Assembly (NCBI RefSeq): GCF_000379765.1
Contig: NZ_KB903443.1
Span: forward strand, 124,001 to 188,000
Reading direction: 5' to 3'
DNA: 64,000 nucleotides
From: Flexithrix dorotheae DSM 6795
GTDB lineage: Bacteria > Bacteroidota > Bacteroidia > Cytophagales > Flammeovirgaceae
Part shown: piece after piece, positions 53,073-63,023 of the stretch
How the letters are laid out: the number at the start of each line of letters is the position of its first letter
Position numbering within the stretch: position 1 is the stretch's first letter
Translations under genes and position numbers: made by a program
The notes under the pieces: model-generated
What the model saw: the letters and a program-made list of their open reading frames with translations, nothing else
What the model was told of the DNA's origin: nothing
Database searches by the model: none

Positions 53073-54596
53073 CTAATCACCCAGCTGAACCATTTTAAAC
53101 TTTTCATTTTCAGCTGGCTGGTGTTCCTGAAGCATAATTGATTCAATCTTTTTTACTATTTCAGGATGTTGATCAGCTACGTTGTTTTTCTCCTGCATAT
53201 CATTTTCCAAATCATATAATTCAATAGCCATATTCCCTTCGAAAATATTCGTTCGGATTCCCTTCCATTTCCCCATTCTAACTGCTTGCTGTCCTTTATA
53301 GCTGGGAAATTCCCAATACAAAAAATCATGTGCTTCCTGTTCCTGACCAAGTAATGCGGGTTTAAAACTAATCCCATCTATACTTTTTGGTGCTTCAACA
53401 CCCACAATATCACAAAAAGTAGGCATTATATCATAAAAAGCTGAAATATGCTGGCTGACAGACCCGGCCTTAATATGATCAGGCCAGCTGGCAATCATAG
53501 GGACCCGAATTCCGCCTTCATAAACAAAGCCTTTGGTTCGGCCATAACCATTGGTAAATGGATCGGAACTTTCAAAGTATTCAAAATCAACTCCACCCAA
53601 ATACGTGGGGCCATTATCACTGGAAACAATAATCAGGGTATTTTCATAAACACCCATTTCTTTTAGGGTGGCTACCAGTTCTCCCAGTTGAAAATCAAGA
53701 TAAGTGATCATGGCGGCATAAGTGGCTCTTGGAGTCCTGTTGGGGAAATAGCTCTGGTCTGCCAAATACGGTTCTTCTTCGCCAAAAACCTCCCTGTATT
53801 GTTCCACAAATTTTTGGGGAGCCTGCAATGGCAAGTGAGGGAGAGGAGACGCATAATACATAAAAAATGGTTGCGCCTTATTTTGCTGAATAAATTCCAG
53901 TGCTTTTTCATGGATTTTAGCAGGAGCATAATCCTTTTGTTGGAATTTCGCATAGCTCTTTTCATCATAAGGATCAGCAAGAGAATCCAGTTTAGTATGC
54001 CAGGAAACCAGTTCATTCTCTAACAATACTTTTTCATTATTTTCCCACAAATGCCCGGGATAAAGATTGTGGGCTTGTCGCTGGCAATTGTAACCATAGA
54101 AATAATCAAAACCCTGAGCAGTAGGCACACCTTCCGTTTCGGGAGCACCTAAACCCCACTTTCCAAAAACTCCGGTGGTATATCCTGCCCTTTGCAATAA
54201 CTTTCCGATAGTTACAGTATTTGCAGGAATCGGTCGCTGACCTTCCAGCTTTGGATCTGAAAAAGCTTTTTCATAATTCCAGACATCCCCTCTTTCCTTC
54301 CATTCATCATTTCCCCTAATGTAGGCATGTCCTGAATGTTTCCCAGTCAGTAAAACACAACGGGCTGGTGCGCAAACCGGAGCTCCGGAATAATGCTGTG
54401 TAAACCTCATTCCATTTTGGGCAAGGGCATCCATATTTGGCGTTTTAATTTTTTCCTGACCATAAATGCCCACTTCTCCATAACCCAGATCATCTGCAAG
54501 GAAGTAAATAATATTAGGTGGTTTTGCTTCTTTTTCAGCAGTGTTACAAGCAATAAAAATCAGGGAGCTAAGGATTGCCAGAATCGAATTTTTCAT
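53073..54596 (-). CDS. sulfatase lipoprotein (arylsulfatase family)
   Basis: 507 residues. Lipobox LIFIAC (Cys17). FGly maturation motif PVCAPARCVLLTGK with the target Cys75 (CxPxR); metal site ADDLGYGE near 34-41; FGKWGLG near 145; SSDNGPTYLGG near 325. Cys-type, so it needs an FGly-generating or anaerobic maturase encoded elsewhere. Removes sulfate from polysaccharides or other esters outside the cell; substrate unknown. Confidence 0.93.
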   Translation of the reverse strand: MKNSILAILSSLIFIACNTAEKEAKPPNIIYFLADDLGYGEVGIYGQEKIKTPNMDALAQNGMRFTQHYSGAPVCAPARCVLLTGKHSGHAYIRGNDEWKERGDVWNYEKAFSDPKLEGQRPIPANTVTIGKLLQRAGYTTGVFGKWGLGAPETEGVPTAQGFDYFYGYNCQRQAHNLYPGHLWENNEKVLLENELVSWHTKLDSLADPYDEKSYAKFQQKDYAPAKIHEKALEFIQQNKAQPFFMYYASPLPHLPLQAPQKFVEQYREVFGEEEPYLADQSYFPNRTPRATYAAMITYLDFQLGELVATLKEMGVYENTLIIVSSDNGPTYLGGVDFEYFESSDPFTNGYGRTKGFVYEGGIRVPMIASWPDHIKAGSVSQHISAFYDIMPTFCDIVGVEAPKSIDGISFKPALLGQEQEAHDFLYWEFPSYKGQQAVRMGKWKGIRTNIFEGNMAIELYDLENDMQEKNNVADQHPEIVKKIESIMLQEHQPAENEKFKMVQLGD

Positions 54597-54847
54597 GTAT
54601 TGAAGTTTATTTTTTAGTTAAAGTTGATTTAAATAAACTACAAAAGGCACTCGATTCCAAATGAGTTGGTGAATAGTTTTTCAGGATATTCTAACCACTT
54701 TTTACCGAAACCGTTAGGATTGAATTTGGATCAAAAACCATTTAAAGGTAGGGCCTTGGGGTTTCAAATTTGGTAAGGTAAAAATTTAAGTTTTAAACTC
54801 AAGCCAGATAACGAATTAAAAACACTCATAAATTTAAGACAAAAAGC

Positions 54848-56335
54848 TCACTCAAAAATATGTTTCTCATAGGCTGCCCACCAGTGGTCTATAGCAATTT
54901 TTGGTTTCCTGCAAATATAAAGTGGTATACCATTTTCTTCTCCAATGGCATATTTGTGGGTAATTATTTTCACGAGTTCGATTTCATCAAAAACCTGCAC
55001 TACAGAGGATTGCTCATTCCCCAGGCTAATCCAAACCTCTGCATTTTTATTCCCATAACCCCAGGTCCAAAAACTCCCATGTCTGCTTATCGGATTTGGA
55101 AGCTTGTATTTTTTGCCCAGGATTTTCACTGCACCAGCTTCTCCATAATTCTCCGCCCAAATCACACAATTCTCTCTCTCTTTTGGACTTAATGACCCAT
55201 ACACACTATCCACCAACCAGACTTGTTCCTCCCAGCCAAACATATCGGCATAATCTCCGGTAAGCTCAATCCTTCCATTTTCCTCTTCTAAATTTTTGTA
55301 TTTCACAAAATCGTCAATCGGTAAAATTGGAGTAGCTGAAGGGATATAATAAACAGAGGGAAGCAAAACAACAGCCGATACCAAATAAACCAGGAACGGT
55401 TTTCGAATGAATAAATCGGAAATTTTTACTGCTCCGCCTGCAAATAAAACCGGATAAATAGCGAATACATAATAGGCTTTCGCATTGAGTATCCACATGG
55501 TACTAAATATCACTAAAACAGCCACTCCAAACGCCCGGTACTTCTTTAGGTTTTTGTCAATCAAAAAAGCAATCAGGCCTATCACACTTACTGCCAGGGT
55601 AAATGGATAATCTAATTGTGCTAATCCAAATTCCAAAGGATTAATGTCATCCAACTGATATGCTTTTAAGGCTTCCAAATGTTTCAAAAGGGGAAAATCA
55701 TTTAGCATTTGCCAAACCAGATTGGGTAGAAAAATAATTAGAGAAACAGAGGCGGAAATGTACAGCCATTTGTCTTTAAAAAGTAATCCCTTTTTGTAGA
55801 AAAACAATCCTGTAAAAACACCAAAGGCCCAGACTAAAATAGTGTATTTGGTCAGTAATCCCAGCCCCAAAGTGATCCCCAAAAGCATAAGATATTTCCT
55901 GTTTGTTGAGTTGATAAACCTGATTAAAAAGAAAAAACCAAGGGTCCAGAAAAACTGATCAAATGCAACTGGCTGGAATAAAGTATGGTTTCTATAAAAT
56001 GGCAGAAACGCCAGTATACATACCCCGGAGAGCAGGACAGCTTTAGATTTTCCACCCATTTCAATCGCCATCAGGCCACACAAAATCAAAATTCCCACTC
56101 CTGCCAATGTTGGAAATAACCTCATCCCTAGTAAGGAATAATCAAAAAGCAGATAAGATACCTTTCCAATTAATCCGATCATTGGAGGAAACTCCATAAA
56201 TCCCCAGTCCAAATGCTCACTTACAGACAAATGGAGCAATTCATCCCGATGGAAACCATAGTTCCGGTTGCCAAGCCATTGAATTACAAATTTAATAGAG
56301 GAAAGTACCAGAATCAGGGGCAAATATTTTTTCAT
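54848..56335 (-). CDS. family-39-like glycosyltransferase (ArnT/PMT type)
   Basis: 495 residues. About eleven transmembrane helices with the N-terminal HRDE (29-32) signature of dolichol/undecaprenol-phosphate sugar-dependent GT-C enzymes, preceded by YGF. The C-terminal soluble part (about 350-495) contains many charged residues. Could add sugars to lipid A or to periplasmic polymers; donor unknown. Same strand as the sulfatase; no overlap. Confidence 0.85.
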   Translation of the reverse strand: MKKYLPLILVLSSIKFVIQWLGNRNYGFHRDELLHLSVSEHLDWGFMEFPPMIGLIGKVSYLLFDYSLLGMRLFPTLAGVGILILCGLMAIEMGGKSKAVLLSGVCILAFLPFYRNHTLFQPVAFDQFFWTLGFFFLIRFINSTNRKYLMLLGITLGLGLLTKYTILVWAFGVFTGLFFYKKGLLFKDKWLYISASVSLIIFLPNLVWQMLNDFPLLKHLEALKAYQLDDINPLEFGLAQLDYPFTLAVSVIGLIAFLIDKNLKKYRAFGVAVLVIFSTMWILNAKAYYVFAIYPVLFAGGAVKISDLFIRKPFLVYLVSAVVLLPSVYYIPSATPILPIDDFVKYKNLEEENGRIELTGDYADMFGWEEQVWLVDSVYGSLSPKERENCVIWAENYGEAGAVKILGKKYKLPNPISRHGSFWTWGYGNKNAEVWISLGNEQSSVVQVFDEIELVKIITHKYAIGEENGIPLYICRKPKIAIDHWWAAYEKHIFE

Positions 56336-56421
56336 TGGAAAATATTGGGCAAATGGAAAAGCGCAAATAAAGGTAATAAGAAACTATTTGACTGAAAACG
56401 CCAAAAAAAACAAGCTCCAAA

Positions 56422-57357
56422 TTATTCTTCCTCATTTTTCACTAAAGTAAGCTTTTGCAATAATCCGGTTGTATTCACCAGGTACTTAAAATTCGCATAA
56501 AAATTATCAAAATCGGTGACTGGAGTTTTTAGTGGGGGTTCAAAAAGTTCTTTAGAGGTAGAAATAGAAAGATAAATTTTGTTACCCTGAAATGAAAGTT
56601 CCATTCGCATCTTTTCTTCTGCAATTTCCTCTTTCACCTGGATAATCGTAGATAAGATATGTGCTGGCAGCAGTTTTTTAGCTATTTGCGAATCTGTGGA
56701 GAAAACCTGGTACTCCTTATTGAAGGATTTATGGAAAACCGCCACTCTTTTCCAATCAGACTGCCCTCTGTCATTGGAAGAAACAATTGGAGCATTCTTT
56801 GAAATTATCCAAATTTTAACCGGAAAATTCAGGGATATTTCTCCCACAAAAACCAACCCCTTAAAAATGTAGCTTAAAGTCCCCCCATGATCTGCCCGAC
56901 CGGAGCCTTTCCTCATCCACAAACCCATTTCAGCCATTTGAAAAGCATAATTTTCAAATTGCCCTGTGATCAAATCTTCTCCCTTCGTGGTATTAAATTC
57001 TGGAAACAGTCCACTTTCCTTTAGGGCTTCATCTTCAATTTTACGTTCTGGGAAATAGCCATAATTATTCCCCAATCTGGCAATCACCTTTTTTAAAACC
57101 TGCCCTTTATACTGACTGGAATATGATTTTTTGAACCTGAAATAAAGCACAGTATATGCCGTAATCCCCAGAGCCCAGATAAAAATCATGAGCATTATGT
57201 GACCTGTTGAAAACGCAATAACCCCCAGGGCAAGGGAAACGCCCAGACATATTTTTTTGAGCAATTCCAATTTTTTAAAAACTCCCTGACGCTCGGTTTC
57301 TAATTCTTCAAGGCTGGGCAGAAGTTGTTGGTAAAGTTTTTTAATTTCAGAATGCAT
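56422..57357 (-). CDS. DUF3137 family membrane protein
   Basis: 311 residues: a helical N-terminus with coiled-coil tendency, two transmembrane helices (about 35-73) and a long soluble C-terminal domain with FENYAFQMAEMGLWMRKG, FKGLVFVGEISLNFP and NKIYLSISTSKELFEPPL. This matches DUF3137. Function unknown. Last of the minus-strand cluster before the divergent 57620 gene. Confidence 0.8.
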   Translation of the reverse strand: MHSEIKKLYQQLLPSLEELETERQGVFKKLELLKKICLGVSLALGVIAFSTGHIMLMIFIWALGITAYTVLYFRFKKSYSSQYKGQVLKKVIARLGNNYGYFPERKIEDEALKESGLFPEFNTTKGEDLITGQFENYAFQMAEMGLWMRKGSGRADHGGTLSYIFKGLVFVGEISLNFPVKIWIISKNAPIVSSNDRGQSDWKRVAVFHKSFNKEYQVFSTDSQIAKKLLPAHILSTIIQVKEEIAEEKMRMELSFQGNKIYLSISTSKELFEPPLKTPVTDFDNFYANFKYLVNTTGLLQKLTLVKNEEE

Positions 57358-57619
57358 TTATCTCCAGGTTAGTTTTGAGGGCATTTGTATCTGTTTTAAA
57401 TATAATCAATTTATTACTTTGGTTTTTCCACAAAAAACACCGGTAAAACGCAAGTACAACAATACTGTATAAACAGGTTTTTATAAAACAATTCTATTTA
57501 AAACAAAAAAGAAATTTTAAAATTTATCAAACTTAATTTCAACATTTCCGTGTAACACCATAGTTTATTTTTTTTATTTAGCAAACACTACTTTTTAACC
57601 AAACCTTATTACTCTTCTT

Positions 57620-58893
57620 ATGAATTTCCCAATTAAAATCAACTTTTTGAAAAGTGTTATAATCACTGGCTTCTTTGTCTTTTGCATAAATATGATGAAT
57701 GCCCAGCCTTTCCAGTGTACTATTAAGGGCACTGTAAGTGACACTTCAATTGAAGAGCTTAAACTCTTTAAATTTCTTGAAGTAGCAAATGATTCAGTTT
57801 TTGTTGTTCCTGTAAAAAATGGTAAATTCAATTATACTTTCCAATTCGATAAAGATGAAGCTTACCGTTTTGAATATTTTAATCATAAAAGTGAAGGTTG
57901 GATTTTCCCTTTTTTTCCAATTGATGGAGAAATTAATTTTACACTTTTCCCTCTTGAAATTAATGGATCTTATCTGATTAATAAAATAGAAGGAGGGCAA
58001 ATCAATCAGGAATATATGGGTTTTAGGGAAATTGTTGGAACCCAATATAATATTCAAATTGATCAGTTATATAATAGATGGGATAGTTTGGAAGAAGCTG
58101 GAATTTTTACAATGATTCTGCTTTGGTACTAAAAGAAGAAATGAACAATGGGTCAAAAGAGGATTATTATAGAAACTATTGGATATTAAAAAAATTGAGA
58201 GTTGACCATCAAGATAAAACGCCTGAAGGGAAAGCACTCGCCTTAAAAATAGATAGCCTTTTTGATGCTTCGTATAGTTTTACTTCCAATTATATAAAAA
58301 GCAATACAAATATTCTCTCCTACTATTTTCTTCTAAATGAAGTTATAAACGACAGAAAACTAGAACAGCATTTTGAGGATATTCAGCAAAACTTCAATCT
58401 CCTCTCTGCACAATTTCCCGACCACTCTTATAATTATTTTATTGAAGAGAGATTAAAGAGTTTTAAATTGATAAAAGTGGGAAAGGAGTTTATTGATTTT
58501 ACCGCTCCAGACCTAAATGGAAACCCAGTTACTCTTTCGGATAAACTGGAAGGTAAAATCACTCTGCTAGACCTTTGGGGTTCCTGGTGTGGAGGTTGTA
58601 TTGCTACCAGCCGGACCGTAGTGCCTATTTATGAAGCTTACAAAGACAAAGGATTTAATGTAATTGGGGTTGCAAGAGAATTTAAAAATACTAAAGCTCT
58701 TGAAAGGACCCTGGAAAGGGAAAAATTCCCCTGGCTTAATTTATTGGAGCTGGACGATAAACAGGAGCTTTGGTTAAAATACGGCATACCCAACTCGGGA
58801 GGAATGACATTACTTATAGATCGGGATGGCAAAATACTCGCTATTTCTCCACAGGCTGATGAAATACAGAAAATTTTAGAAAAAAAATTATAA
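57620..58893 (+). pseudogene. TlpA/DUF4369-type protein, frameshifted
   Basis: Two frames: the first (57620-58132) has the signal peptide (VFCINMMNAQ) and a DUF4369-like N-terminus. The second, from about 58105, carries a TlpA thioredoxin domain with LLDLWGSWCGGCIATS (CGGC at 58588-58599). Restoring one T in the TTTTT at 58104-58108 gives GIFYNDSALVLKEE and joins both into about 425 residues, the normal length for this family. Hence a one-base deletion, real or a sequencing error. The TTG at 58123 is not a likely start. Confidence 0.8.
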
Positions 58894-58937
58894 ATTGAAT
58901 AGACCTGAGAATTTACCCTTATTCTGTTTGATTCATT

Positions 58938-59423
58938 TTATCGTTTATCAGAAAGGGTAATTTCTCTATTGCTAAAATCGAGTGAAAAAAGGTATTTTTT
59001 CATAATATCAGATCCTATAATACCCAATATTTCTTCATGGCCCTCTTCCCCTTTCCTGGATAGATACATTGCAAGATTTGTGGCAAAAAAACCGGCTTTG
59101 ATTTCAGCATTTTTAAGGAAAAACCTAACCTTGCTTACTTCTCGTATTTCCAATTCTCCCAAAATAGATTCAAATTGTTTCTCAGGCTTATTTTTTGAAA
59201 TTAAATACCCGTATTGCCATGCCTTTTCAATGTCCAGAAAACTAACTTCTGCCCCGGTATCGATGAGAAAATATCCCTTTTTCCCGTTTATTTGGCCTTC
59301 AATTACAGGCTTTTTATAACCTGGCTCCATTTCAATATTTATTTTTCCCAGCGGCCTTTTTCCACACATGGAAAAGAGAAATATTATTAATACTGAAAAA
59401 CCGACATATTTACACACTTTCAT
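58938..59423 (-). CDS. retropepsin-like aspartic protease lipoprotein
   Basis: About 161 residues from MKVCKYVGF. An upstream ATG at 59486 adds 21 polar residues but spoils the lipoprotein signal, so it is rejected. Lipobox FLFSMC (about residue 20). The aspartic protease motif is FLIDTGAEVSF (DTGA) with a C-terminal LGIIGSDIMKKYLFSLDF, the hydrophobic-hydrophobic-Gly partner. Single-domain retropepsin-like proteins dimerise; activity unproven. Confidence 0.8.
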   Translation of the reverse strand: MKVCKYVGFSVLIIFLFSMCGKRPLGKINIEMEPGYKKPVIEGQINGKKGYFLIDTGAEVSFLDIEKAWQYGYLISKNKPEKQFESILGELEIREVSKVRFFLKNAEIKAGFFATNLAMYLSRKGEEGHEEILGIIGSDIMKKYLFSLDFSNREITLSDKR

Positions 59424-59537
59424 TCCACAATTATAAGCAAAAGAATTATTCTGTTTTGGGTATTTTTCAATTAGGGCAGGCTCCATCTATGAGAAAATTG
59501 TCCACTTGAACTAAAACAAAAAGCTTATTGCATTGGA

Positions 59538-60545
59538 CTATAAATGGTCTAAAGCTATATAGGGCAGCATTTCATGCCCCCCTTCAAAAATGGTAATGCT
59601 CACACTGTCCTTAAGTTGCTTTTGATAATGAATTTGCCGATTTCCCAGCTTTCCTTTTAGTCCACCTGGATAAGATCTATTTGCAAGAAGCACAATAATA
59701 TCTTCCAATGGAATTAATTCATGTTGACTTGCAGGCGCAATATCCATCACCAGTTTATTATAAAATTGAAGGGATTGAGTAATGGGAACCGATCCGGTAT
59801 ATCCATCGTGCACACCAGCATAAATGTGAAGTTGGCTATTTTCTCTTTTCTTTATAGGGGTTTCCATGAAAAACGGGGAACGCTTTCTGGCCTCCTTTTT
59901 ATTCAATTCAAATTTATCGGGGGTAAAGTTGTGTTGCTCATGCGTAGCTTTTGCGATATGAAAAGCATATTTATTCCCTCTTGTCTTCGACTGATAATAC
60001 CATTCCTCTAAATTAGAAATAGGCACCCAGGAGGAAAATGTTTTAATCTGATGTTTGGAATTCATGTAAGCCAAAAGCGTAGCATAACCACCCCCACTTG
60101 CCCCAATTACATGAATATTATTCAAATCTACCTTGGCCTCCCGAATTGCAAAATCAATGGCATCATCAATATCCTGAATGGCAGCAGCACTGCCACAAGC
60201 TTCAAAATTTGTATTCGGTCCGCGGAAATTTGGATGGATATAATGGTAGCCTTTACTTCTACAAACCAGTGCTAATGTATCCTTTTGGGTATAATCCCCA
60301 CTCCAGGTATGCAAACTCACCACAAGGGGTTGTTTGCCTGCTTTTTGGGATTTTTGAAAATATGCCTTTTGATTTTTTCCGTCTAAGGAAGATTTAATTT
60401 CTACTTCCAAAAACCCTTCAGGCCATTTTTCTGTTTTGGTTTCATCCCATTTCGGATCTGTTTTTTGGCTAAAAGAAGGGTTATACAAAAGTATACAACC
60501 TGTAAAAAGTAAATACTTAATCATTATTCGATAATTCATTTTCAT
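59538..60545 (-). CDS. secreted alpha/beta hydrolase (peptidase S9-like)
   Basis: 335 residues, signal peptide ending near NPSFSQ. Alpha/beta fold: nucleophile elbow GASGGG with Ser150, acid likely in the HDGYTG segment (about 248), His in FEGGHEM (about 325). The C-terminus ends soon after (LPYIALDHL). Esterase or peptidase of the prolyl-oligopeptidase clan; feruloyl/acetyl xylan esterase-like activity is possible. A second ATG at 60539 is also possible. Confidence 0.85.
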   Translation of the reverse strand: MKMNYRIMIKYLLFTGCILLYNPSFSQKTDPKWDETKTEKWPEGFLEVEIKSSLDGKNQKAYFQKSQKAGKQPLVVSLHTWSGDYTQKDTLALVCRSKGYHYIHPNFRGPNTNFEACGSAAAIQDIDDAIDFAIREAKVDLNNIHVIGASGGGYATLLAYMNSKHQIKTFSSWVPISNLEEWYYQSKTRGNKYAFHIAKATHEQHNFTPDKFELNKKEARKRSPFFMETPIKKRENSQLHIYAGVHDGYTGSVPITQSLQFYNKLVMDIAPASQHELIPLEDIIVLLANRSYPGGLKGKLGNRQIHYQKQLKDSVSITIFEGGHEMLPYIALDHL

Positions 60546-60617
60546 TAGTTTTTGGTAATCGTAGCTTATTAAAAAAATCAGAACTTTTAATCTTGTATTT
60601 TTTCTATTGGTATTTTA

Positions 60618-60625
60618 TAGTTTTG
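60618..60625 (+). promoter_or_regulatory. -7 element for DUF1684 gene
   Basis: TAGTTTTG fits TAnnTTTG. No TTG at 19-base spacing (nearest is about 22). The start would be about 84 bases upstream of the ATG at 60716. Moderate evidence only. Confidence 0.35.
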
Positions 60626-60715
60626 TAAATATAAAAATTGCCCGGGAATTGTTAACTAAACCGGCTTCGGCTTATGACTGGTGCATATTTTCAGGGGAAA
60701 TAAAATTTTGAATTG

Positions 60716-61342
60716 ATGAAAGTAAAATCTAATAATATCTTTTTTCTTGGTTTGGTGGCCGTAGTAGCCCTAATCATTATTTATTCCATTAGTGGAGAAG
60801 AATTAAGTGAACAATATGAAAGGGAAATTGCTACTTTCAGGCAGGAGAAAAATGAAATGTTTAAAACCAGTGATCAATCACCCCTGGATCGCAATCAGAA
60901 AAAAGCCTTCGATTCCCTCGATTATTACCCTATAAATATTGCTTATAAAGTTACCGCTGACTTTGAAAAAGTACCTATTCCGGAAGTGATTCAGATTCAG
61001 ACCAGTAGTAATCAAAAAAGAAATTTCAAAAAACTGGGCAAGGCCAGATTTTACCTGGAGGGGAAGGCACATAGCATTTTGGTGCTTAAATCCACCGACA
61101 AACTGGCCAAGGATGTGCTGTTTGTTCCGTTTGGAGATGAAACTTCAGGATTCGATACTTATGGAGCAGGAAGATACCTGGATGCTGAACTAAAAGACGA
61201 TAAAATAATTCTGGATTTTAATTTGGCTTATAATCCATACTGTGCTTACAACCCCGAATATGAGTGTCCGTTGCCTCCCAAAGAAAACCTATTGGATGTG
61301 AGTATCATGGCAGGAGAGAAAAATTTCAAATCGCCAAATTAA
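60716..61342 (+). CDS. DUF1684 family protein
   Basis: About 208 residues from the ATG at 60716; the preceding TTG is not needed. One transmembrane helix (about 8-25), then the DUF1684 domain. Typical landmarks are FVPFGDETSGFDTYGAGRYLD (near 139-159) and NPYCAYNPEYECPLPPKENLLDVSIMAGE (near 174-202). Widespread family, function unknown, probably inner-membrane-anchored or exported. Confidence 0.9.
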   Translation: MKVKSNNIFFLGLVAVVALIIIYSISGEELSEQYEREIATFRQEKNEMFKTSDQSPLDRNQKKAFDSLDYYPINIAYKVTADFEKVPIPEVIQIQTSSNQKRNFKKLGKARFYLEGKAHSILVLKSTDKLAKDVLFVPFGDETSGFDTYGAGRYLDAELKDDKIILDFNLAYNPYCAYNPEYECPLPPKENLLDVSIMAGEKNFKSPN

Positions 61343-61400
61343 GGGCCCTCTTCTCTTTTAAAATACCTGTAATTTTGCCCGGTTACTTAACTGAAGTGAT

Positions 61401-61408
61401 TAACTTTG
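61401..61408 (+). promoter_or_regulatory. -7 element for cyclophilin gene
   Basis: TAACTTTG is an exact match to TAnnTTTG, 34 bases before the ATG at 61443. No -33 at the usual spacing. Confidence 0.4.
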
Positions 61409-61442
61409 CTTATTCAAAATTTTAAAAATAAACTTATAGCGA

Positions 61443-61883
61443 ATGAAGACAGCCGATATTATTACCGCAAAAGGAACAATGAAGGTAGAGTTTTACGATA
61501 AAGATGCCCCGGGAACTGTAGAAAATTTCATCAACCTTTCCAAAAAAGGCTATTATGACGGTCTGACATTTCACAGGGTAATACCAAATTTTGTGATCCA
61601 GGGAGGATGCCCTGATGGAACAGGTGCCGGAGGACCTGGTTACTCAATCAAATGCGAGCTGGATGGGGAAAACCAATATCATGATAGAGGCGTATTATCC
61701 ATGGCTCACAGAGGACGGGACACTGGAGGTTCACAATTCTTCATTTGCCATAGTAGAGATAATACTGCTCACCTGGACAGGAACCACACTTGTTTTGGTA
61801 AAGTAGTAGAAGGACTTGAGGTGATTGATGAAATAAAGCAGGGAGATAAAATTCTGGAAATAAAAGTAAACGAAGAAGCTTAA
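61443..61883 (+). CDS. peptidyl-prolyl isomerase, cyclophilin type
   Basis: 146 residues without signal peptide, so cytoplasmic. Cyclophilin motifs FHRVIPNFVIQGGCPDGTG (about 40-58, with the catalytic Arg of FHRV), MAHRGRDTGGSQFFICH (about 88-104) and LDRNHTCFGKV. Catalyses Pro isomerisation during folding. Terminator at 61903. Confidence 0.96.
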   Translation: MKTADIITAKGTMKVEFYDKDAPGTVENFINLSKKGYYDGLTFHRVIPNFVIQGGCPDGTGAGGPGYSIKCELDGENQYHDRGVLSMAHRGRDTGGSQFFICHSRDNTAHLDRNHTCFGKVVEGLEVIDEIKQGDKILEIKVNEEA

Positions 61884-61902
61884 TCAAGCCGATTACTAAA
61901 CT

Positions 61903-61943
61903 AAAAAGCGTTACTTCCAAATTTAGAAGTAACGCTTTTTTTA
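61903..61943. terminator. bidirectional intrinsic terminator
   Basis: AAAAAGCGTTACTTC (61903-61917), 8-base loop, GAAGTAACGCTTTTT (61926-61940), T-run continuing. Serves the cyclophilin gene on the plus strand and, by symmetry, the DUF3078 gene on the minus strand. Confidence 0.92.
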
Positions 61944-61964
61944 TTTTTCCTGAAAAAGAAAATC

Positions 61965-62894
61965 TTATTTATCTGGTAATCTTTCTCCTACTCTCACTAC
62001 CAATCCCAATCCAAATATTTGTTTGAACTGGATTTCAGAATTTATAACAGAAAGTGAACCATCAGAGTTTTCCACTTCAATATCCACATCTTCATCATAG
62101 ATAAGTGTAGTTCCGAAATTGGCAGAAAGCCAGTCATTTATCTTCATCACAACTACCACATCCCAGTTCACATCCACAGAAGTAATTGTTTCATAATTGG
62201 CAAATAATTCCAGCTTGGTAAGAAAGTTTACATTTTTTACCACATTATCTTTCTTGTATTGACTTTTCAGATAAGCACCAAATTCAGCCCTTGAGTTCTC
62301 TCCAGGATTTACACCAAATGCCCCCTTATCTGCCAACTCCTGATCCAGCACAAAAGTAAATTTCCCTGTGGCTGGGGATAGCATAACAGTAAAGTTATCA
62401 TTTGGTTTAAAATCAAAACCTAAAGAAGCTGTGATATAGCCTGGAGACATGAAATCTGATATTTTCTTTCTGGTATCAAACTCAAGTGGTTCATCATAAC
62501 CAACACTAAATTGGGATTTGAATCCCACCAAAGCACTGGCATACCAATTTTTCCCTATTCCCTGACCATATTTTGAGGCAAAATTGATCAGGTCATCACT
62601 CTTCACAAATTCGTTTTCACCTTGTTTAGTAAGACCATACCCTAAATCCAGTGTATTGTCCCAGGAAGTTTTTCCTTTTTTATGATTTGCGTAAAACAAG
62701 CCCAAAACGCTTCCAGAGAGAGAGCTTTGCCCTCCTGCAACCCAGTTTTTATTAAGGGCCACCTGGGAAAAAGTAAAATTAAATCCACCTCCAATTGTCC
62801 AATAGTCGGTTGTGTCTCCTGCGGATTGGTCGTCTTGTGCAAATCCTTGATTAAATAAAATTAGACTGAAAAATAATAGTATTAGTTTTCTCAT
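61965..62894 (-). CDS. DUF3078 outer-membrane-like protein
   Basis: 309 residues with signal peptide (FSLILFNQGFAQ). The body is beta-strand-rich (TIGGGFNFTFSQVALNKNW with GGGFNFTFSQ, KKGKTSWDNTLDLGYGL) as in DUF3078 barrels of Bacteroidota, ending GLGLVVRVGERLPDK. Function unknown; predicted outer membrane. Single gene. Confidence 0.88.
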   Translation of the reverse strand: MRKLILLFFSLILFNQGFAQDDQSAGDTTDYWTIGGGFNFTFSQVALNKNWVAGGQSSLSGSVLGLFYANHKKGKTSWDNTLDLGYGLTKQGENEFVKSDDLINFASKYGQGIGKNWYASALVGFKSQFSVGYDEPLEFDTRKKISDFMSPGYITASLGFDFKPNDNFTVMLSPATGKFTFVLDQELADKGAFGVNPGENSRAEFGAYLKSQYKKDNVVKNVNFLTKLELFANYETITSVDVNWDVVVVMKINDWLSANFGTTLIYDEDVDIEVENSDGSLSVINSEIQFKQIFGLGLVVRVGERLPDK

Positions 62895-63023
62895 GGGTTT
62901 AGTAAAAAAAATGAAAAGATTAAAATGAAATTTGGTAAGCCGACTAATTGAAGTGCAATAATAAAGATATCCGGATAAAATAGGATATGATTACAGATGA
63001 ATTTTTAAAAAACCTTTGTTAAA

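Noticed and set aside
58123-58893. Separate gene with TTG start for the TlpA domain
   Set aside because: One added T joins it to the preceding frame as a standard signal-peptide DUF4369-TlpA protein.
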